Source of the DNA: Nemertoderma westbladi
Taxonomy: Eukaryota; Xenacoelomorpha; Nemertodermatida; Nemertodermatidae
Direction: 5' to 3'
DNA length: 64,000 nt
Assembly (NCBI GenBank): GCA_032718475.1
Contig: JAUCBJ010008086.1
Span: 43,123-107,122 of the forward strand
The notes beneath the pieces are model-generated. The model was not told the origin of the DNA and made no database searches. It saw only the letters and a list, made by a program, of their open reading frames with translations. Both the position numbers and the translations under genes were made by a program. The number at the start of each line of letters is the position of its first letter. Positions within the stretch are counted from its first letter, which is position 1. Shown piece by piece: positions 1 to 11,657 of this stretch.

Positions 1-177
1 TCCACTGGTACGATTGGTCTTACTGCTCTTTGCAGCAGCCTTCACTTCAGCAAAGGAGATATCGCCAATGGGAATATCTGGGAGTACAGACTCAGACACT
101 TTTATTTCTATAAAGTTATCAGGCAATACCCTGTCATTATTGAGGTGCTTTTCAAGGTGGGCCTTCCAACCATAAAT
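1..177 (-). mobile_element. RTE-like non-LTR element, pre-RT fragment at window edge
   Basis: Read on the minus strand, this stretch is open from 177 to the left edge and resembles the linker between endonuclease and reverse transcriptase of RTE-like retrotransposons: GWKAHLEKHLNN, then DIPIGDISFAEVKAAA and a lysine-rich end. The RT domain itself would lie outside the window. The call is by resemblance only and could be wrong. Confidence 0.45.
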
Positions 178-370
178 GCTCCACCAGAGAACAAGGTCAG
201 TAATGAAAGATCACAACTGTATAACTGGTTATCCCCCTCTTAATGTTGATTGCCCTGCAGAAATGCTTGATATGTGTTCTTATCAGCAAACCGTTTATTC
301 CAAAGAAAAAGGACCCTTTGTTGTGATTCTTCAAAGTTGGTCAAAAAAGGTCGCACAAGTTATAGTAGTG

Positions 371-541
371 CATATCAGACAGTCTGCTTAAGTACTGTAG
401 GTAGGCTACCGGTTTTACTGTAGTTGTAATAATAAAATGGCAATAATAAAATAACGTTATAATAACGTTATTTTATTATTGCCTATAAATACAGTAAAAC
501 CGGTAGCCTACCTACAGTACGTAAGCAGACTGTCTGATATG
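371..541. repeat. Foldback (near-palindromic) repeat
   Basis: The two halves are inverted copies of each other. The left arm begins CATATCAGACAGTCTGC and the right arm ends GCAGACTGTCTGATATG. Both arms contain the GTAGGTAGGCTACCGG stretch and meet at a TAACGTTATAATAACGTTA centre. The arms differ by small indels. The structure fits a non-autonomous foldback or MITE; there is no coding capacity. Confidence 0.8.
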
Positions 542-828
542 TGTTAAATATTGTGTTTTCCATTTATAGATTAATTATAATAGTGCCCGAATGAGCATAA
601 TATTATTTGCTGTACGTGGTGACAGGATGAACTACTAATAGTGGATTGTGCTTGCTGAGTTGGACGTTTTCTTCAATGTCTTCAATGTTTAACGATGATT
701 CTTAGTAAAATAAACTATTAATTTTACATAATTAAAATTAATTATTTTTTTTATTTATTTAATACTGATTATAAGTTTATTGCTGCTAATAAATAATTTT
801 ATTTACTTCTTTATATTTCGTACAAAAA

Positions 829-2560
829 ATGAAAATATTATGCGCAGAAAATGTGTTAGTATCTATTGCTATATTATTTCTGAGTGGAGTATCAAAAGCT
901 AAACTTACAGAAACAGTAGAGATTGAAAAGAAACGTGTGGTTTCAGATACCTCAATGCGTGGGGAATTTAGTAAGAAAGTAAGCGATATATTGGCTGAGC
1001 AGTCAGCAATGGTGAATAAGTTACAGACTGTAATGAATTATCTGAAGTCGTTGAATAATTTAGTGGAGGAAGGTTCAAAGCTGGAAAACGAATACATGGA
1101 TGTTAGGAGTTTTGTTGAAGGAGTAACTCGACGTTGCCATACAGCATACAACGTTCTGGACGATATCGGTAAAAATCTATTTGTTTGCGATGTTTTGGAA
1201 CCGAGTGGCCCGTGGGTTGTGATTCAATCCAGAGAGAACCCATTCAATGTGAATTTCGAACGTCGTTGGCATGATTACAAGGTTGGATTTGGGGATAGAA
1301 GTGGGGATTTTTGGTTGGGCCTCGACAATATCCACAGATTAACAAAGGATCATAAAGTTAATCTCCGGATCTACATATGGGTAGCAGGACTTGACTACTT
1401 CACACACACTTGGTTATCCCAAGTCTTCATAGTGCACAACCCAAAAGAAGATTTGGCGAAAATTGGTAGAAACATGTTGAATTTTAAAGTTGGGGATGAA
1501 GCCTCAAATTATACCATGAGCCACGACAGTGGGTTTTGGGGATCTGGTATTATTAGTGGGCACATGTTCTCAACTGCAGATAGGGATAACGACCGCTTGG
1601 AAGGGAAACATTGCGCTCATGGTATTGTCACATTACTATACCCTTTCAACCCTAAACATATTACCTACCAACCAGTATTTGCCACTCAATGCTGTATTAG
1701 ATGTTTAGCTATGTATTCAAATACAATTAAACTTATTTGTTACATTTCAAACATACAATCTTTCTACATCTAAATATTTATTTTTCTACAGCATGGTCTG
1801 GAATATAGTGCGGTAATTCAGGTCCCTGAACACCCCAATATTTTTTACATCTATTAATGAGATTGCAAGAAATTTGAAATAGAGATAGCTTCACCTCCTT
1901 CCTCCTACCTCCAGTATTTTTATTTTCGGTTTCAATCTTTAGTTACAAGCGGGTGTGTACAAACAGAGACCTAAGACCATGGTACAAAATAAGACTCCCA
2001 GGTACAAAAGAAAGACCCTCTTCCCCCCTCCTGGAGCCCTCTGCACATGGGGGGTCTTCATTTTGGAGAGGAGTCTTCATTTTGTAAAAGGTTAAGAACT
2101 TTAGAAAAAAAAATAATTTGGGGGGGGGGGGGGGGGTTAGTAACAGAAATACGACACTATATTCCAGGACTACGTTTAAAAATACATTTTTTTTTTATCA
2201 AAGACGAAAGAATTATTTAATTTTAGATGACTGTTTTAGCACAATTAATATTTATTTAAAAAAAAGAAAATTCTATACCCCAAATTTCAATTAAGTCTGG
2301 TAGTAAAAAATGATCGGGTCTCACACAGGACATAGTAATGTCGTTATCATATAGGCACAACTGGGTGGTGGTACGGCGCATTTCCGGTACATCGAGAAGA
2401 TGACCCCCAACCCTGCGAATATACCAACATTAATGCCGATCCCATAGCGTGGGCCTTTGAAGATCGTTATTCGTTCACTTGGATTAGTTCGAATGGTAGA
2501 GCAAGAGTTCTGAAATCAGTCATGGAAATTCAGATATCCCCATTGCTTTCAAAAAACTGA
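829..2560 (+). CDS. Secreted fibrinogen-related (FReD) protein, two exons
   Basis: Exon 1 is 829-1621, the intron 1622-2354 (GT...AG) and exon 2 2355-2560, giving 332 codons. The start is the ATG opening a signal peptide (residues 1-24). A short helical, probably coiled-coil stalk follows (about 30-100), then a fibrinogen C-terminal domain (about 102-330) with WVVIQSR, FERRWHDYKVGFGD, FWLGLDNIHRLT and the calcium-loop residues DRDND (251-255). The uninterrupted reading frame runs on to 1773 but loses the domain after HCAH. Splicing at 1621/2355 restores GTTGWWYG and the C-terminal CEYTNINADP and W-rich end, in phase 1. Family members are secreted lectin-like, often immune, pattern-binding proteins. 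That role here is inference. The stop is TGA at 2558. Confidence 0.85.
2120..2136. repeat. Poly-G tract in FReD intron
   Basis: Seventeen consecutive G residues lie inside the intron of the fibrinogen-domain gene. It is one of six similar long G or C runs in an otherwise AT-rich window. Confidence 0.95.
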
Positions 2561-2673
2561 AATTGTGATATAATTAAAAAATTAATGTAGATTAGGTGTG
2601 TCGGTTCCGGGCAATTTATTTTTCATGTTAACTGATGTTTATTGATGTTATATACTTTAGTAACGGTATTTTT

Positions 2674-2970
2674 GGGTGAATGAGTGGTTTCATATTGTTA
2701 TAACTGTTGGTCTTCACAGTTGGGTCTGCAATGACGTACAGGTGGGTTTGAACTGGTGACCTCCGTGGAAGTATGGCGCTTTAACCATTCAGCTAGCGGC
2801 GCAGGTAAAAGGTAGGCCTGGAAATACTACCGGATACCTCGTACATGTATATCCGCAATTTACGCCCTTGTGGCCTCCCATCTGTCAATACCATAATCTG
2901 ATGACATTCTGTACAATCATATCGAATGCCTGTTTGGCAGTCTTTAACAACTCGCTACTATGAAAGGATT
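2674..2970 (-). mobile_element. tRNA-like interspersed repeat, copy 1
   Basis: This is an inverted-orientation copy of the repeat at 20545-20870. It shares the terminal GGTGAATGAGTGGTTTCA, the tRNA-like core (GGTTTGAACTGGTGACCTCC, reverse of a box-B region, and TTAACCATTCAGCTAG, reverse of a box-A region) and the CTTTAACAACTCGCTAC end. It lies just downstream of the fibrinogen gene. Confidence 0.7.
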
Positions 2971-3029
2971 GTGTATATTATCTAATAACCATCATGGCCA
3001 CTATAATTAATTATACACTACTGTCCAGG

Positions 3030-3414
3030 TGACATTTGCTAGATCATCCGCATCTTCAAGGCCAGTGTCCTTTAAGATGCGTCTCAAGAACGTCATGGGC
3101 TGTCCACCATGCTTATTCACTCCATGAGGCTGCCAAAGTATAAGATTATGCACTGGCTGGTCCTCACGGCGAAAGCAATGTCCTGCAAAGCGGAGGCGAT
3201 TTTGTTCTAGTGTTAAGCTTGGGGGAACCAATGAGACACCTCCAATGTTATATAGTGTCTGGTTGGAGATGTGTGCATTGTACTTGACACAATGAACCCG
3301 GCGTAGCATTCTTGTGAATGTGCCATCCAGAGATTTGGTGTCCTCAGCAGTTAGAGCCCAGCATGAACTCCCATAGAAGAGTACTGGAACTACTGCTGCT
3401 CTAAATAATCGGAT
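3030..3414 (-). mobile_element. RTE-like family A, 3' fragment
   Basis: The minus strand encodes the C-terminal region of the same reverse transcriptase found at 16.6-17.9 kb, including MLRRVHCVKYNAH, LRFAGHCFRRED and LKDTGLEDADDLANV. It is truncated at the 5' side at about 3414 and loses similarity at about 3030, before the usual 3' tail. No catalytic RT motifs remain. Confidence 0.85.
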
Positions 3415-3646
3415 CTTCTAATCTGTAATATGTAATTCTGCAAAGGGTCCGTCCCTTTCTAGGGTTCATTGTCCCCTTACCGTACTAATATAACCTTCAC
3501 CTATTATCATGAGACGCTACTACTGGGCCTTTAGGTAATATTAATACACAGCATTTAAGCAGGCTATCACACCACACACTGTGGAGCGAACAACGAAAGT
3601 AAGCGCGCTTTGCATACTGGTACCACTAACTCAATCGGTGTGTATG

Positions 3647-3696
3647 TTCTGTTGTTCTGTAGTTCTGTTGTTCTGTCGTTCTGTTGTTCTGTTGTG
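3647..3696. repeat. GTTCTGTT short tandem repeat
   Basis: About six imperfect copies of an octamer GTTCTGTT, with G/C variants, stand in tandem. Confidence 0.85.
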
Positions 3697-3699
3697 TCC

Positions 3700-5895
3700 A
3701 ATTTTAAACGTTAATACCTCAGCCAAATCTCGATAATCCAATCTATCCCAACTTGGTACACATGTAGTCTTGCAAAATTTTCCAAGTTGAATTTGCGTGT
3801 GGCCTTTGAGAAGCTAAGATAATAGCAATTCATTAATTAAATTAAAATTAATTACGTTGGTTAAGGTAAAAACAGCATTTTCAACATGACTTTTAAAGGA
3901 AATTAAATATTTTAGAGGATAAGATATAAATAATTATACTTCACAATTATACGCTGTAATCCCCATACTCCATTCCATTATAGTTTTTAATTAGTTAAAG
4001 TGATTTTCTTCAAGAAATGTGTTTTTAATTGATCCAAACGTAATTAAGTTATCAAAATGCCCCTTTACTCAATACTTCTAGCTCCGTCATTCCTTGGCAT
4101 GCTTGCTATTGCCTATAGTTGGGAACCAGTTCAATCATCTCACCACTACTTGGCAACGGGTAATTATATCTATAGGACATAAGCACTCCTACTAGTGTAA
4201 GGTGCCAGACTAATAAGCCAGTTTGCTTATTATTTATCTCGGAAAATGATTGCCTGGAGATTTAATCGTGATTCTTTAGAATAATTAGGTAAATTACTTC
4301 GCTGAGGTGTTGAGGCGCTGAGGTGTTGACATGATACTTTAATATTTCAGTATCTATACTATCAGCGGCAGAAGGTTAAGTTTTAATATTTATTACAAAT
4401 TGGGTCGCCTCTATGCCTAAAATTTTAATTTTATTTCCCGTTGCCGTTACACACATATCCTCTGTGCGCCTTTGGGTTGGGGTGGTGCAGATTAAGAGGG
4501 GGATTGAAGCAGGGGGGGGGGGGGGGGGGGACTTTCCTCTCTTCTTTGATTTATTCCGCGATGGTTAAATTTCTTAAATACCGATTTTGGGATAGAATAG
4601 CTCAATTTTAATCTGAATCTGATAACTGAGCCTCGTGCTGCGCGAATGCCCCACGAACGTGTTTGTCTGCTCCAATAAACCCCAAATATACTCCAAAAAA
4701 GCTCCTTTGAACCCATTCAGTCCGATGACCCGATGTGGTTGCTATGGTGTCACAACAAATTGTGTATATATTAATATAACTTAAAAGGCTTAGGGTTAGG
4801 GTTGCGACACATACCTGTATGTTTAGCATGTATTTATATTTGTTTGTGTTTGTGTGTTTGTTGTTCTTCGATGACCCTAGGGGTTGAGAAGTATATTTTG
4901 GGCTAAATGTCCTGATTCTATATTTTTTTATTGGGTGTGTAAGACTCCTGTTCTTCCTTTAAGTTAAATTATTATATATATAACAACCCCCTGCTAGTCA
5001 GTATGAAGTTAACATCAATTAAATGGCTTACAAAACTAACTATTTCCTAATGATATTACTTAGTTTTTAGATAACTACTCCCATGGGTTTTTAAAATTGT
5101 AGAATGGTATATGCTAGTAATTGAACAGTGGAAAATATATGTAGTTTGTAACAGTTGACACTATTGGAATTATATTTGTAGTACCCCTATAACCAGTTAT
5201 AGTAGTAATTAATATGAGGAAATAAAGATAAACCACCGGTAAATATTGCAATTGAAAAAATAAGCAAAATCGTCTCTGAGTCACAACCTCAAACGAACAC
5301 CAAACTCATAGGAAAGTCACACAACTAGGAAAAGGCAACAAGCAGAACTGTGATACATCCACCATGTCAGTGGGGGGGGGGGGGGGGGGTCTGTTTACAG
5401 CTGAAAGCAGTTCATTTGCAAGTATGACATCCTGTAAGTTTCCCCACCTGCACCTCTGTCATCAGTTCATCAGTGGTTGTTATGTCCTAGGTGGGATGCT
5501 GGTCCACTGGGAGATGTAGCCGAAGAATCTTCTATGTCAGACTTCCATCCTCTGGCCTTTCCCATAGAGGGTTTCGGCCAGATGCAGACAGGTCATCCAC
5601 GTAATGTGCCAAGCCCAATAAGTTGACCTCTCCCTGCCATTGTCAACTACTTGATGTATGGGTTCTACTTCTCCAATGATGGTCAGACCTCTGAATTAAT
5701 TGCACTGTCCATAATTTAATGTGTTTTATTGCTGGGTTGGCTCTTGGGGCAGTTACCAAACCCTGATTTGCCAGTCCACAGTGAGTTTTGCAGCGCAGCA
5801 GTGTGCCCAGGCCTTACTGTCTCATTTGCCAGACCTGTGAACCTGCCACATGACACATGTTACAATGGAGACGACTTCTATAATTATATTAGTCG
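3700..5895. other. No gene recognised; two poly-G runs
   Basis: I see no supportable coding region on either strand. The stretch holds poly-G runs at 4512-4530 (19 G) and 5372-5389 (18 G), a short GAGGTGTTGAGGCGCT duplication near 4310, and two TTAGGG units near 4791 that are too few to be a telomeric array. Confidence 0.6.
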
Positions 5896-5899
5896 ACTC

Positions 5900-6729
5900 A
5901 TGCACTTCACCATCCATTACCTGGCACCAGAAGTCGAGGAAATGCAGCCAAGTCCTAACTGATCTAGACTTGATTTCGGAGTACTCTCAGAATCAAGTGA
6001 GGGAGCCAAACAGCTCCTCCACTCATTAGAACATGCTGCTTCTAGTGTTGGTATTTTTGTTCTCCAAGAAGACGAAAATTTTGACAGTTAACTTTGGAAG
6101 TCCTCAGCAAATCTCTGATCAGATGAGCATATAGGTATGCTTGAGCTGAGCATGTGGACGACTTCTGTTACCTGGGATCATGGATCCGGAAGTCAGGCGA
6201 GGACTTTCGAATACGTAAGGGAAAGGCATGGGCAGCCTTGAATAGGCTTTCCAGGATTTGGAAGTCACATAGAATTCATCGGAAACTTAAGGTCTGATTA
6301 TTTGGTGCAGCAGAAGTTCTAGTACTCCTCTATGGGAGTCCATGCTAGGCTCTAACTGCTGAGGACACCAAATCTCTGGATGGCACATTCACAAGAATGC
6401 TACGCCGGGTTCATTGTGTCAAGTACAATGCACACATCTCCAACCAGACACTATATAACATTGGAGGTGTCTCGTTGGTTTCCCCAAGCTTGACACTAGA
6501 ACAAAGTCGCATCCGCTTTGCTGGACATTGTTTTCGCTGTGAGGACCAGCCTGTGCACAATCTTGTGCTTTGGTAGCAACATGGAGAAAATAAGCATGGT
6601 AGACAGCCCATGACTTTTGTGAGACGCATCTTAAAGGACACTGGCCTTGAAGATGCGGATAGTTTCGTGAAAGTCATGGGGGATAAGGAGTTGTGGCGTT
6701 GCAACTTTGTTGACAACTACTACTACTAG
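5900..6729 (+). mobile_element. RTE-like family A, decayed copy
   Basis: This is a degenerate copy of the central and C-terminal part of the element at 16.6-17.9 kb. It starts near the region just before FADD and runs through the LRFAGHC-equivalent segment to a TAC/TAG trinucleotide tail at 6716-6729. Stop codons and indels break every frame: a TAG replaces the codon after GTGCTTTGG, and small insertions occur near 6050 and 6140. Confidence 0.8.
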
Positions 6730-7827
6730 GATGGATAGTAGTAGGATAGTAGTCGTAGTATTTAGGATTTTTATGGATATTTAATAAAAAATGGAATAAT
6801 TATTGGTGTATGTTCAAACAGAAATTACCATTGGGATTTTATCAAAAAGCCTTCATTTACAAACGCCAGAAACTCCCAAAGGAATTTATTTATGTCAAAC
6901 GGAAAATTAAAATATGGACAATGCTTCTTTATTCTCCTGCAAACTGCTCCCAAAATGGTACTCAATACCTTCCAGGTATTAGGTGATCATTAGACATTAA
7001 ACGGCACATGGTGAATTACTAATGATATTCTACTCCAGTTTTATAACCCATACCTCAACCCACATAATAAATAATTCAGTACAAAAACCCAAGTAAACGA
7101 GTAAAACTTTCGCCCAATATTGTGTGGCAATGATGTCCATCTAATTCACCTAAACAGTCATGGATTAAATGCACATTTTGAATACATGATTCATGAATTA
7201 TGTAACTCTAGGGAAAACTATTTATATTGGAGGAGAACAAGTTGGTTTCCAGTTATAACAATGAGCATTAAGGTGACAGCACCATGTGATAGTATTTATG
7301 AAGACTCTGCATATTTAACTGTAAGGTAATCGTAATCAATCAATTGCAATATTCTTGTGTTGCAGATTTTGATGTACAGCATTGTTATTTGCAAAGTGTC
7401 CTCTGATTAAATTAGTTAGTTACGTAACGCCTGGAGCGAATAAATATAATTCCATTTCAAATTATTGAATAATTAATGAAAGAGCACCAGTAAGTATATA
7501 GCACAATACTCCTAACGGTGCTATGTGGTTTATTTGTGTCCTACCTCAATAATTAATCAGGCATTGATTGGAGAAATATAAAGGACCAATCAGGTTACGA
7601 GTACCAGTCAGTAGTCAAGCAAGGAATAACGATCATACATCTGTCATCTTGCAGTAAACTGCTAGTAACTCCATCATATAACACATCTTAATACTATTAA
7701 TAATAAGGTGTTATAGTTAATTACTTTAGGATAACATTCCGGTGCGGTAATAACTTCCTAAGGTACGATACCGGTAATAGCTTTTACCTGCACTGCACAA
7801 GGTCTCTTTATTTTTAAGTTAAAGTCA
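6730..7827. other. No gene recognised
   Basis: This is AT-rich sequence with no convincing ORF, RNA gene or repeat family. The short ORF at 7120-7329 has no recognisable motif. Confidence 0.5.
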
Positions 7828-7893
7828 AGGACTACTATACTACAGGACTGGCACACCCCTTCATCCGACTTCGCTAGCAAAGTCCATTGGTTT
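7828..7893 (+). repeat. Inverted repeat arm (pair with 10096-10166)
   Basis: About 65 bp containing ACTACAGGACTGGCA and CCGACTTCGCTAGC recur in inverted orientation at 10096-10166, about 2.2 kb away. They could be ends of a decayed DNA transposon, or two independent copies of a small repeat. Confidence 0.7.
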
Positions 7894-7955
7894 GCTATTG
7901 CTTTATATTGTTATATGATGTTGACAACTACGACTTTAGAGGGATTGTAATATTC

Positions 7956-8055
7956 ATATTAAAACAATAAAATAGGACATGGGGTCTATATGGCCCTAAA
8001 TGCTAGGTAGTATCTGAGGGAATAGACCCCATGTCCTATTTTATTGTTTTAATAT
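7956..8055. repeat. Perfect 34-bp inverted repeat (MITE-like hairpin)
   Basis: The left arm 7956-7989 and right arm 8022-8055 are exact reverse complements, flanking a 32-bp centre. Arms run from ATATTAAAACAATAAAATAG inward to GGACATGGGGTCTAT. A perfect match over 34 bp implies a recent origin or gene conversion. Confidence 0.9.
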
Positions 8056-8757
8056 GTATATTGTTATAGACATTGTTATCAAAGGATTTGTATGAAATTT
8101 ATTACACACTCGTAATTATTAGTAACAAATAAATTTTGGTGTCAAGAAATAAAGGACGAGCGCAGCGAGGCTTGTAACAAAGGGGACGACGAGTGTTGTG
8201 TACTAACTATATTCAATATAGTCTAGAACGACCGTGTTTAGTTAGTACATTGTGCGACATAAAAAACGATGTGAACAGTACCCCTATTGGTAGGGGAATG
8301 TTGTGACACAGATGATATCGGATTCAACTAACGGTATATTTGTCTCACCCCACAATACAGCAATATACATGGACCTCCCTCTCTCTATATTCTTTATCCT
8401 CAAGCCAGGTTCCAGGTACCCCCCCCCCCCCCCCCCCCCCCCCCAACTGCCTTTCTGATATTATTACTTTATAGGTCTAATATTATTAGGTACTTTATAT
8501 TACTATTAGGTACTTACTTTATATTACTAGTAGGTACTCTATGTTATTACTTTATTATTTATTACGATAGCCGACCAAATATTCCCCACCCCAGAGTGAA
8601 AACACATCAATGGCCCCGATACGGGCTCATCATTAATATCAATCAATCAATCAAATTATTGATTATTATTATTAATAAAAAAAGATATTGAAATTATTAA
8701 TTAATAAATTGAATAAGTACCAATCCCGAATATTAAACATAAACTGGAAAATTAAAC
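8056..8757. other. No gene recognised; poly-C tract
   Basis: The stretch contains a run of 26 C at 8419-8444 and a locally repeated TATTAGGTACTTTATATTACTA motif (8470-8550). No coding signal is seen. Confidence 0.6.
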
Positions 8758-8977
8758 GAGTGACTCCCCTGTAGACTCCTCTATATATCTCAGTTTTTAT
8801 GAGTCTCGCCGGGCGCGGACTCAACGTGTGACCCCCTGTAGAGAAATATCTCAGTTTTTATGAGTCTCTCCTGGCTTGGACTCAACGTGTGACCCCCTGT
8901 AGAGAAATATCTCAGTTTTTATGAGTCTCTCCTGGTTCGGACTCAACATGTGACCCCATGTAGAGAAATATCTCAGT
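8758..8977. repeat. Tandem repeat, unit about 61 bp, 3.6 copies
   Basis: Units begin with GTGTGACCCCCTGTAGAGA and contain ATCTCAGTTTTTATGAGTCT and CTGG...GGACTCAAC. The middle units are nearly identical and the outer ones diverged. Confidence 0.9.
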
Positions 8978-10095
8978 TCACAGTTTGACGTGATACGAAA
9001 CGATATCATATTTCGGCCTGGTATACAATAATATTTATTTATTTTGTCCCCTTCCCGTTATTCGGAGGAATTTAATTTACTAATTTAGTTTGTGCGGCTG
9101 TATCGCCAGAATGCGAGTCGCGCCGTTTCTGCCTATCCGTTTCTTCCATAGATCGCTTTTGTACTCCATTAAGAAGGGTGTTTGCTAGGATACGGCAAGC
9201 AGCTATTGGTGGCAGCGGGGAGATACCGTAATACAGTAATAGACCGCAATCATGTGCACTACTTGAGTTAGTTGTTTGTAGCACCGTATAGTTCCATTAG
9301 GTAAAGCATCCACCCACACAGCCGACGCCATGGTCCATCATAATGAGGCATGAGGAGCAAGTTGTAATCCATCACGAGTTAGGGCTTGGGTAAATAAATA
9401 TATTATCCTCCTCTAAAATATCACCTGTGATGTCTAACTCTGGGATTACCTTTACCAGGGCAGGAATCCTGCAACGTAAGTTGCTTCTTTGACATAAGTG
9501 AAACCTGTATATTCGTCGTTATGGAATAAGAAAAGCAATAGGCTACTTGGAACTCCGATCGCTTCACAAAAATGTCAGTATCGCGACCGTATCCTGCGAT
9601 TCCCTTTAGCCACGTAGAAACAACGGGTTCAGTCAGCTGCAAAAAGCCCCCAATCAACCAATTAAATCTCGCTCATTGAGCAACTGAAGTTGGCGTTCCT
9701 CAATGGGAGGGAGTTCTCGTGGAGTAGGGGGTCGCGGTGGAACACACGATAAGGGAAGTAGAATGGAGGTATTGTTGGCAGCCAGGGACTTTCTTGCGCG
9801 GAATTCCCGCGGCTGCGCGGGACACTCTGGCCAAATGTCAGAATGTTGAATACAAATGACGGCAGTGCTTCCATAACTTAAACGGAGAGCCATCATCTGC
9901 CTGCACTGCGTCGTGGTAGCGCGGCAATCCACTGATCTCGTTCGGCACCGACAGGAGGAAGTTTCACTGCGCGAACGTTCAGTAAACTGCAGAACTGTCT
10001 ATAACTGTCTAGCTGTCTGTTTGTAGGTTAAGTATACTGGTATAATAAATCATTCTACGGTAGCAGTACAGCTTACCGCAGTACTGCAGTATGAA
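8978..10095. other. Unassigned GC-richer stretch
   Basis: Between about 9080 and 9960 base composition is richer in GC than its flanks, and the minus strand has two adjoining ORFs of 78 and 92 codons (9421-9657 and 9654-9932, overlapping by 4 bases). A proline-rich segment (PPRPPTPRELPP) is visible, but no domain I recognise. It may be remains of a transposable element. Confidence 0.4.
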
Positions 10096-10166
10096 ATGAA
10101 TGGACTTCGCTAGCGAAGTCGGATCAGGCAGTATGCCAGTCCTGTAGTATAGCAGTCCTTGGTTAA
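10096..10166 (-). repeat. Inverted repeat arm (pair with 7828-7893)
   Basis: Reverse complement of the 7828-7893 arm with a few mismatches; see that entry. Confidence 0.7.
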
Positions 10167-10739
10167 AGTATATCATTTTTGAATTTCCCGCCACCTGTCC
10201 ATTATTATCACCTACTGTATCTACTTGGAATCATCAATATGAATGCAATAAATTAATGGACAAACAGTTCAACTTCACGAAATACATAAAATAAAAACCA
10301 AATGTAATAATAAATATAAGTAATCAATCATTTATATCTGAAACACTACACTCGATCTGAAGAAATATCTTAATCCCAGTAGCAGGATATATACTGCACT
10401 GTTCTACAGTTATACAAGTTAGTAAGTAGTAGTATATTTATTCATGTAAACTATAAGTAAGTATGAGTGTTTTGTAAAGTTTAGTTTGTGTACTCGCTTA
10501 GGTAACATTGAAAACTGAGAGATTGCTAGGACAACGAGATAATCAAGTTGGAGTTCACCAACTTTCCGACTGTGCTGCTGTTTCTTTGTACCGTAGGCCT
10601 ACCTAATCTACATTTATTTTAAACTGAAAGAAATGCTATTAGTAATAACAATTAGTAAATAATATAGATTGTAGCAGATGAGCTGCCACATTGGTGACCT
10701 GGAATTTTCAAACCGCACATTTGAGAAAAATAATCGAAC

Positions 10740-11657
10740 TCGCCATAAAATTGGTTTGGCCATGCTGAGGCACAAATCCACATCCGCGGCATTACATCAG
10801 GCGCGACCAAATATTATTACTTTGTCGGGGTGCTCGATCAAAACACAGCCGAGCGTCTGTTACATATTATTCGTAATCCGCCTACCACAAACAAATATCC
10901 CAAACCAAAGGATCAACTGCTTAAAATCTATGGAATCTCCCAACGTGAACGCGCCTCCAGACTCTGGGACTTAAATGGTCTCGGTGACCACCGCCCTTCT
11001 CAACTACTAAGTGAGATGCAGACGCTATTGGGTGACGAGCACCCCTGCATGCTTTTCGAGGAACTTTTCCTTCTCCAGATGACCAAGGATATACCCTTCA
11101 ACTTGCAGAGCAGGACTTCAGCAACCTCGATCGAGTTGCGACTGCGCCGATGCCTTGTGGGGGGCATCCAGCAACAAGGCCTCATCCTCAACCTTGCCAA
11201 ATGCCAGTTCGGTCAAACAACCATAGATATCCTTGGCCATCACATTTCATCCCAAGGCGCCATTCCTCTCCCCAACAAGGTCGCTGTCATTCGGGATTTC
11301 ACAAAACCAACCACCATTAAAGGACTGCAGGAATTTGTAGGAATGATAAACTTTTATCACTGGTTTATTCCTGCAGCCGCAGACATTATGTGCCCTCTCT
11401 ACAGCACCCTTGCTGGCAAACCTAAAACACTCACTTGGACTAACAGCATGGATGTCACATTCACAAACTCCAAGGAAGCCCACGCCAATACCACAATGCT
11501 CACTCACCCAAACGATACCAATCAAATCATGCTCACTGTGGACGCCTCTGGTACTGCAAGGTGGCGTCTTAGAACATCTGGTAGGTTATTTGTGGCTCCC
11601 ACTAGCATTCTTCAGTCGACAACTGAGAGAACACCAGAGGTAAAATACAGCGCATGA
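10740..11657 (+). pseudogene. Ty3/gypsy remnant: gag joined to RT thumb and RNase H
   Basis: One frame (10830-11657) reads through two parts that are normally far apart. The first is a gag-like capsid segment (HIIRNPP, YGISQRERASRLWDL, then MQTLLGDEHPCMLFEE). Next comes the end of a gypsy reverse transcriptase (GLILNLAKCQFG, ILGHHISSQG, LQEFVGMINFYHWFIP) and the first strand of RNase H (MLTVDASGTA). Protease and the RT catalytic core are missing, so an internal deletion near 11150 fused gag to the RT thumb in frame. No LTRs were identified. The element is dead. Confidence 0.75.

Noticed and set aside
176-391. 71-codon ORF near the left edge
   Set aside because: It spans the end of an antisense retroelement fragment and the arm of a foldback repeat.
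1622-1773. Read-through C-terminus of the fibrinogen ORF
   Set aside because: The domain stops making sense after HCAH and resumes at 2355 in the right phase; this stretch is intron.
4791-4803. Telomere-like TTAGGG repeat
   Set aside because: Only two units; chance or unrelated.
5729-5962. 77-codon ORF before the decayed RTE copy
   Set aside because: Its end overlaps the RTE remnant in the wrong frame and the rest has no motif.
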